Shown in pieces: positions 59,492-64,000 of a stretch of DNA of 64,000 bases. A program made the position numbers and the translations under genes. A model generated the notes under the pieces. That model was not told the DNA's origin, made no database searches, and worked only from the letters and a program-made list of their open reading frames with translations. Source of the stretch: a virus. The stretch lies in the IMG/VR virus record IMGVR_UViG_3300025168_000074, positions 1-64,000 of that record; one strand, written 5' to 3'. The first letter of the stretch is position 1. Each line of letters opens with the position of its first letter.

Positions 59492-62047
59492 ATGGATAAT
59501 TTCACTACCTTCACCGACGCATACCTCAACACAGGAAACACTATGATGTTGTCTGAGATAAAGATTGATGATAATAATGTCGCTGCTTACGCTAGAGGGT
59601 TTTCCCCTATGACAGCCGAGGAAGTCGGTCAGCTTGCTACACTCAATATGGCACAGGAAGGAGTGAAACCCTCTGTAGACGCGGTGGCAAACCCAGGTAA
59701 ACCCTATCGGACCGCAAAGGACCCAGCAGACGCGGAGGCAACGTTCGAGGTCGCGTATGGTCAAAAGGAAGGAAAAGGGGTGTATGGTAAAGCTGGCGCC
59801 AAGTTCTTTGTGACTGACGAAGCAGGGTGGAAAGCCGTTATAGCTTATTATCAAGAGAACACCGACCAACTTCAGGATGAAACCGGAGAAGAAGGGGGTG
59901 GGGGTGATACCACAACCAAGGTAGAGGTTGGCATGGACCCCAATGGTCCACCTGAGGAAAACGAAAAGCTTCTACGCGCTGAATCCGCCGCGATTTGTAA
60001 GGAGATGGAGACAGCCTGTACGACTTTTACTAAAAAGGTAGATGGCAAGCTAGACCGTAGCCAGATACCAGAAAAAGCACAGAAAAACATGGGCTGTGAC
60101 GAACCTTCGAAGACTAAGATGTGTAACGATATGCTCGGTCTCAACGCCCAGGGTCGTATGACAAAGTTCGCTAATCAAGGATGTGAGACAGCTCAAGAAT
60201 GTATAGATAATGCCAGGGCTATTATGCAACAGAGAATTGAGCTGTACAAGCTGAGTGATGCAATACTGGAAACCGGCTTTAAAGTGGAAAGTCTTAATTC
60301 AGCCCAGCTGGAACTTCTCTCCTGCGTTAAAATGAGAGGTACGGGGCAATCACGCGGCGTCTGGATTTCAGGAGGGAAAGGGTGTGACGGGGTTATAGCT
60401 GCGCTTGCCACTGGCGAAGGTCTTACTGGAGACGAAAGATACGGTATTATGGTGGGAAACCAAAACACTGCGCTTTGGCGTGCAATGAAAGCTGCTCAAG
60501 ACCAAAAAGTAATGACTGGAGAAGGTGAAGAAAAACAAAATATTATTACTCAAGGCACGGATGAGAGCGGTTTAATAAATTGGTATAACGCTACCTTTGG
60601 AAGAATAAACGAAAAATTACTCACATTTGCAATGTGTCTTGCACATTCACCGGGCGGAGTTTTGAAAGGGGAACAAAAGAAGTGCGCAGCAGACGCAGTC
60701 CGCGATATTGTCTCCGAGCTAGGGGGTAATGCAGGTTTCCAGAAAATGTACGAGATGGTAGGGGAAAAGTTAGACGACCCTGAATCCGAATTCGAATACG
60801 GGAGCATTGTGGATAAAGGTGCAGATGCAAAAGCTGCAGAGGTAGTTGAATGGGCGAATGAGAACGGTATCGATTTAGGGGACGATGAAGAGAGAGCTCT
60901 TAAAATTATATCTTACCTATTAGTGCAAGGTGTTAATAGATGGGAGGCTGTGGCTTCGCAGATGCCTGAAGGTAGCGAAGTGATTCAGGTGGGCGCTTCG
61001 AAAGTTGGGGTTGACCCAGAAGGTAACGTAGATAACGCTGATTCCGTTGTTAAAATGCCAGGAGGTCCTAAAGAGGAAGAGAAATTCTTAGATAGTATAA
61101 CAACCGAGCCTTTGTACACAGTCACAGAAGAACAATGTCCTGGTCGTGATGACGGAGAAGGGATGGGTATCTCTACAAAAGAATCCACAACCGATACCGG
61201 GAAGATGGCAGCAGGAAGCCGCGGGGTTACCAAGACTCAGTCAGAAGAAGCAGGTCTCGCTCGAGATAAGGCGAAGTGCTTTGCCGGTGCGGTCTGTGAA
61301 AACCACAAAAAGGCAGGAGAGGATTGTGGTTTAGAAGAAGGGTGGGAGGATAACGAAGCAGAGTACCGTCAAGGGCTTGAAGATAAAGTGGATACCTCTA
61401 TGAATGCTTTAGCTGAAATGGACCAGTCCACTCTGGACTCCCTTCAACAAGACAACAACTCTAAAATGTCCTTCTCAGACGCTCAGAACCAGAAAGGGTA
61501 TTGGGACGACGTAGCTGCCTGGAAGAAGGAAAAGAACCCTGAGATAAAGAAAAACTTGGAATCCCAGCTAAGAAACAGGATGACGATAGCCTCTCAAGCA
61601 AAGGACTTCGAGGATGATGTGCCTGGCTGCCGCGAAAAGCTTATGATAGATGCTTTGTACACTGGAGGCTCTACTAGAGACCAAGCATACGTACAAACCT
61701 CTCAAAGCAATGAGACCCGTGCAGCTCGTGAAAGCGATATTATTGGTCCTGCAGCAATGGCGTTTGTACAGAGTTCAAAAGAAGAGGTTAATTTTTCCCA
61801 AGGAAGTGTTACCATTAAAGACGTAGGAAGCTTTACCCTTCGCGTAAAAGGTATGAATGAGGATGGAACTGGAGGAAGCAACAAACAGTTCTTTAATATA
61901 GACAAGTCGTTCGTTAAGGACCATACTAGACCTTTAGAGAAAGGAGCCAGTTCTGTGGGTAACTCAAGTATGAAAGCCGAAGACTTCGTTAGAAAGCTCC
62001 AAGAACTCTTTCAAGGGATAAATGAAATACTTCCCGTCAAGGACTAA
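59492..62047 (+). CDS. large cysteine-containing protein of unknown function (851 aa)
   Basis: Acidic, largely helical. Fifteen or more Cys are spread through the chain, several in pairs (AAICKEMETACTTF, NMGCDEPSKTKMCND, GCETAQECIDNA, KCFAGAVCENHKKAGEDC). A Gly run GEEGGGGD is near residue 130. No signal peptide, membrane helix or enzyme motif is recognised. It follows the tube gene under its own late-type signals, so it is probably a virion protein, perhaps internal or ejected. The 3' end overlaps the opposite-strand nuclease gene by 84 nt. Confidence 0.65.
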   Translation: MDNFTTFTDAYLNTGNTMMLSEIKIDDNNVAAYARGFSPMTAEEVGQLATLNMAQEGVKPSVDAVANPGKPYRTAKDPADAEATFEVAYGQKEGKGVYGKAGAKFFVTDEAGWKAVIAYYQENTDQLQDETGEEGGGGDTTTKVEVGMDPNGPPEENEKLLRAESAAICKEMETACTTFTKKVDGKLDRSQIPEKAQKNMGCDEPSKTKMCNDMLGLNAQGRMTKFANQGCETAQECIDNARAIMQQRIELYKLSDAILETGFKVESLNSAQLELLSCVKMRGTGQSRGVWISGGKGCDGVIAALATGEGLTGDERYGIMVGNQNTALWRAMKAAQDQKVMTGEGEEKQNIITQGTDESGLINWYNATFGRINEKLLTFAMCLAHSPGGVLKGEQKKCAADAVRDIVSELGGNAGFQKMYEMVGEKLDDPESEFEYGSIVDKGADAKAAEVVEWANENGIDLGDDEERALKIISYLLVQGVNRWEAVASQMPEGSEVIQVGASKVGVDPEGNVDNADSVVKMPGGPKEEEKFLDSITTEPLYTVTEEQCPGRDDGEGMGISTKESTTDTGKMAAGSRGVTKTQSEEAGLARDKAKCFAGAVCENHKKAGEDCGLEEGWEDNEAEYRQGLEDKVDTSMNALAEMDQSTLDSLQQDNNSKMSFSDAQNQKGYWDDVAAWKKEKNPEIKKNLESQLRNRMTIASQAKDFEDDVPGCREKLMIDALYTGGSTRDQAYVQTSQSNETRAARESDIIGPAAMAFVQSSKEEVNFSQGSVTIKDVGSFTLRVKGMNEDGTGGSNKQFFNIDKSFVKDHTRPLEKGASSVGNSSMKAEDFVRKLQELFQGINEILPVKD

Positions 62048-62479
62048 CTCGGGTTTTACCTGGTAAGGCTTCCCGACGATTACTATAGCCATTCGCCTGG
62101 TCTTCTGGTAGATTACCATCCATTCCTTGCTCGCGTGAGAAGCGTCATTCTGTGCCTGTGAGATGAAAGACTTGAAATCACTTTTTCGTTTGAACAAATC
62201 ATCAAGCTGTACATCGTAACCATTTTTACATTCTATCACAAATGGAAAAGTAATTGGTGTGATAAGGTCCCCTTGAACACGTAGATGGTCGGGTAGGTCC
62301 TTGTGGGTAGTAGCGAAAGCTCCAGACCCTGGAGTTCTATTGAACTCCTTGGTATTAAACCGTTCGTTAAGCTGCTTCGCTATTTTACGCTCGAAGTTGC
62401 TTCCCTTGCGCTTACTGTTAACGCGCTTCTTTTTGGAGAAATCTCCAAATTCTAAAATTGAGTCGATATTTTTTGACAT
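61964..62479 (-). CDS. Holliday-junction-resolvase-like PD-(D/E)XK nuclease
   Basis: 171 aa. E30 in KGSNFERKIAKQL, then NRTPGSGAFATT (49-58), D71 in VQGDLITP, and E83-x-K85 in VIECKNGYD give the nuclease constellation of Hjc-type resolvases, with the characteristic R-x-PGSGA motif. It would cut branched DNA before packaging, a job done by gp49 (endonuclease VII) in T4, so it may replace that enzyme. Divergent from the 123-aa gene across an 18-nt gap. The 84-nt antisense overlap with the 851-aa gene is unusually long for this genome. Confidence 0.8.
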   Translation of the reverse strand: MSKNIDSILEFGDFSKKKRVNSKRKGSNFERKIAKQLNERFNTKEFNRTPGSGAFATTHKDLPDHLRVQGDLITPITFPFVIECKNGYDVQLDDLFKRKSDFKSFISQAQNDASHASKEWMVIYQKTRRMAIVIVGKPYQVKPELVLDGKYFIYPLKEFLELSNEVFGFHT

Positions 62480-62484
62480 GGGTT

Positions 62485-62495
62485 ACTATAATATT
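62485..62495. promoter_or_regulatory. bidirectional promoter box ACTATAATATT
   Basis: Occupies most of the 18-nt gap between divergent genes. On the plus strand TATAAT is 5 nt from ATG 62498; on the minus strand the complementary ATTATAG is 5-6 nt from ATG 62479. Confidence 0.5.
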
Positions 62496-62497
62496 TT

Positions 62498-62869
62498 ATG
62501 AACGCCGATAAACACAAACTTACATTTGCCGTCGACGGTGAAACTTTTGGTACTTTTAAACTCCGAGATGGAGACCGTAAAATGAAATTATACATTAAAC
62601 TAAACAAAGATGAGACTGCCCAATGGGAGGCTCTAAAACAAGCCCTTACAGGGGGAGATATGTCTAACGACACTCTAGCCCGAATTTTGTTCTTTAAAGG
62701 CATACACGCCATTACCTCTGAACTCAACGAACGTGTAGAAAACATGAGCGATGAAGAGAAAGAAGAGATAATGTCTAAAATGAGCGCAGAACAAGCTGGC
62801 GCTGCAATGTCCTTAGCCGAAGAAGAATTAAGTGGTGAAGATGCGAACACTGAAAACTCTACAGACTGA
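62498..62869 (+). CDS. 123-aa hypothetical protein
   Basis: Beta N-terminus (HKLTFAVDGETFGTFKLRDGDRKMKLYIKL), then acidic helices (SDEEKEEIMSKMSAEQAGAAM) and a disordered acidic tail. No family recognised. It overlaps the thioredoxin-like gene by 29 nt, so both are made from one leaderless message. Its role in the replication/late-regulation cluster is unknown. Confidence 0.65.
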   Translation: MNADKHKLTFAVDGETFGTFKLRDGDRKMKLYIKLNKDETAQWEALKQALTGGDMSNDTLARILFFKGIHAITSELNERVENMSDEEKEEIMSKMSAEQAGAAMSLAEEELSGEDANTENSTD

Positions 62870-63167
62870 TAAGGAACTGAATGCGGTCTTGAAACGCCGC
62901 AGAACTGATAACTTTGTTGTGCTCTACCATTCCTTATGGTGTGACTGGAGCCAACGAGCTGTAAAGTTCGCTGAAGAATGGGCAAAGAAAGAAGGTGACG
63001 AAACCATGTACGTCGTAAACAGTTGGGATTTACCTCAATCATTTTCTTCATTTTCCATTACCTCCGCACCAGCCCTTGTTCACATTAAGAACAAAAAAGT
63101 TAGGGTGGACGTTGAGTATCCGAAGATTTATAATTTCTTCCATTCTACTCGTCCAAAAAAGACTTAA
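62841..63167 (+). CDS. thioredoxin-like protein, single-Cys WCDWS motif
   Basis: 108 aa from ATG 62841 (a GTG 9 nt upstream is in frame). Thioredoxin fold: FVVLYHSLWCDWSQRAVKFAEEW with the active-site helix, YVVNSWDLPQSFSSFSI, cis-Pro in TSAPALVHIKNKK (P77). The usual CxxC is WCDWS: only C34 remains, so it cannot form the redox disulfide and may act by single-Cys chemistry or as a binding partner. T4 has a glutaredoxin-like nrdC; this is a different type. The 3' end overlaps gp55 by 23 nt, convergent. Confidence 0.75.
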   Translation: MRTLKTLQTDKELNAVLKRRRTDNFVVLYHSLWCDWSQRAVKFAEEWAKKEGDETMYVVNSWDLPQSFSSFSITSAPALVHIKNKKVRVDVEYPKIYNFFHSTRPKKT

Positions 63168-63507
63168 TTTTTTTATCACGGTATTGTTGAATCTTCTCTC
63201 TATATTTTTTATTTTTTGTATAAATTAATTTGAGATTATTAACAATAACTGTGGTAAAGTAATTAAAAGCTGAACCCTTTTCCTTAGTAAAGTTCTTTAA
63301 TACTTTAAGGCATAGTACGAAACACTCCTGCTTAGCATCCTCATGTTCTACTTTAAATTTAAATGAAATCAAAATACTTGAAATCAAAAGGTCTAACTGT
63401 TGAATAAGCTCGTCTTCGTGCTCGCTCTGATTACCCAGATAATTAAAGATTGTTTCTTCAAACTTCTTGTTATCAATATAATGCTTCTTTTTTTTGCGTT
63501 TCGCCAT
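63145..63507 (-). CDS. 55: late-transcription sigma factor gp55
   Basis: 120 aa (T4 gp55 185). Seen: KKHYIDNKKFEETIFNYLG at the N-terminus, the region-2-like EDAKQECFVLCLKVLKNF and the strongly conserved SAFNYFTTVIVNNLKLIYTKNKKYREKI, which contacts core RNA polymerase and the -10 DNA. It ends with a hydrophobic-acidic SFLDE, like the sliding-clamp-binding tail of gp55. It directs host RNA polymerase to the late boxes described above. Shorter than T4 gp55, as in marine relatives. Confidence 0.87.
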   Translation of the reverse strand: MAKRKKKKHYIDNKKFEETIFNYLGNQSEHEDELIQQLDLLISSILISFKFKVEHEDAKQECFVLCLKVLKNFTKEKGSAFNYFTTVIVNNLKLIYTKNKKYREKIQQYRDKKIKSFLDE

Positions 63508-63522
63508 AACTCATAATAGACA
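63508..63522. promoter_or_regulatory. 15-nt divergent gap with CATAATAG box
   Basis: CATAATAGACA precedes ATG 63523 with 5 nt between box and start; the reverse CTATTATG precedes the gp55 ATG by 4-5 nt. Only 15 nt separate the two start codons, so both messages must be nearly leaderless. Confidence 0.45.
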
Positions 63523-64000
63523 ATGGATTTAGAAAAAATAATAGAATCTTTCGATAAAGATGAAAAAACCAAAGATTACTCCTCAACCGACGTTGGTGAT
63601 GAGAAAATTGTCTTTGTTACCACCTGCCAGTATAGAGAGCGTGGAAGCCTCTATGATTTCAATGACCATGAATACGGTATTATATCTAGCTTACTAGACC
63701 AGACCAATATACCTAAGGGTCATTATCAGTTTATACCCGCCATTCGAGAGCCGAACACAGTAGAGGATGACCTTACTACTGCGGATTACAACACGCATCG
63801 ACCATTCCTCTTCGCTGATTTGGAGGAGATAAACCCAGAGCTGATTATCCCTCTTGGCAACGTAGCTTTGAAAACGTTACTTAAGAAGTCGGGACTGTTC
63901 AACAAGCGAGGTAGAGAGTTTACTTACGAAGAGTGTCCGGTCGTACCTACATACAGTTCCGACCTAGTATTTTTGGAGCCTAAGCTACGCAAGCTATTCA
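63523..64000 (+). CDS. uracil-DNA-glycosylase-superfamily domain (5' part, cut by window end)
   Basis: 159 codons are visible without a stop. NPELIIPLGNVALKTLLKKSG (about 104-124), KRGREF and CPVVPTYSSDLVFLEPKLRKLF follow the family-4/5 UDG order 'I-x-x-LG-x-x-A...RG...V-x-PTYHPSxL'. The catalytic His of the PTYHPS motif is replaced (PTYSS), so base excision is doubtful. In some phages such a domain forms the N-terminus of a family-A DNA polymerase. The rest of the gene outside the window would decide. Confidence 0.65.
   Translation, partial: MDLEKIIESFDKDEKTKDYSSTDVGDEKIVFVTTCQYRERGSLYDFNDHEYGIISSLLDQTNIPKGHYQFIPAIREPNTVEDDLTTADYNTHRPFLFADLEEINPELIIPLGNVALKTLLKKSGLFNKRGREFTYEECPVVPTYSSDLVFLEPKLRKLF

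Noticed and set aside
62472-62492. sigma-70 promoter from TTGACA plus TATAAT near 62480
   Set aside because: The boxes are only 8 nt apart, incompatible with sigma-70 spacing; the TTGACA belongs to the resolvase codons.
62452-63051. 199-aa minus-strand open frame across two plus-strand genes and a promoter gap
   Set aside because: It covers the divergent start region and two supported genes; composition (Ser/Leu-rich) is typical of antisense.

Overview
The window is a 64 kb stretch of a deep-branching T4-like (Straboviridae-related, 'Far-T4'-like) contractile-tailed phage genome. The evidence is a near-complete T4-type morphogenesis set: large terminase gp17, portal gp20, prohead protease gp21, scaffold gp22, major capsid gp23, neck gp13, tail terminator gp15, sheath gp18, tube gp19, and baseplate gp26, 48, 53, 5, 25, 6 and 7. 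T4-type replication and transcription genes are also present: UvsW helicase, gp61-like primase and the late sigma factor gp55. No photosynthesis genes, tRNAs, integrase or CRISPR array were seen. By eye the base composition is moderately AT-rich. The host cannot be named, but the left-end promoters are perfect bacterial sigma-70 consensus sites.

Layout. (1) 1-1472: minus-strand cluster of small genes, each unit driven by a TTGACA-N17-TATAAT promoter whose -10 box lies only 6-8 nt from the start codon, so the mRNAs should be leaderless. (2) 1473-1783: gene-free, structured divergence region. (3) 1784-5854: small structural, basic and membrane proteins, closed by a bidirectional terminator. (4) 5944-8945: accessory genes (Hsp20, an exported protein, a SLOG-like protein, a StrF-like glycosyltransferase, GDP-mannose dehydratase). 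(5) 8968-14075: terminase, portal and a long acidic protein. (6) 14065-19837: replication genes on the minus strand (UvsW, primase), interleaved with gp26 and a Cas4-like nuclease on the plus strand. (7) 19892-49436: one long plus-strand tail, baseplate and fibre operon with almost no gaps. (8) 49474-54313: two small membrane/lipoproteins and the head cassette ending in gp23 and a terminator. (9) 54384-62047: neck, sheath, tube and a large unknown protein. (10) 61964-64000: a resolvase-like nuclease, a thioredoxin-like protein, gp55 and the start of a uracil-DNA-glycosylase-like gene cut by the window edge.

How it fits together. gp55 at the right end should direct late transcription from the recurring CTATATAA / CTAAATA / TATAATAG boxes found in front of the late units. 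The head cassette carries [LI]xE|A protease sites in gp21, gp22, gp23 and a neighbouring small protein. The baseplate genes are in assembly-related order but strongly enlarged (hub 1152 aa, gp7-like 1611 aa, then proteins of 1567 and 1403 aa).

The strongest unusual observation is at the end of the gp26-like gene. A T TTT TTC heptamer, a 7-nt spacer and a bulged 9-bp stem-loop precede a 62-codon open -1 frame that has no upstream start codon and looks like T4 gp51. This suggests a gp26/gp51 pair made by programmed -1 frameshifting, as in the tail-assembly chaperones of lambda-like phages. The second is genome-wide leaderless gene architecture, with -10-like boxes 5-8 nt from ATG in both early- and late-type genes.
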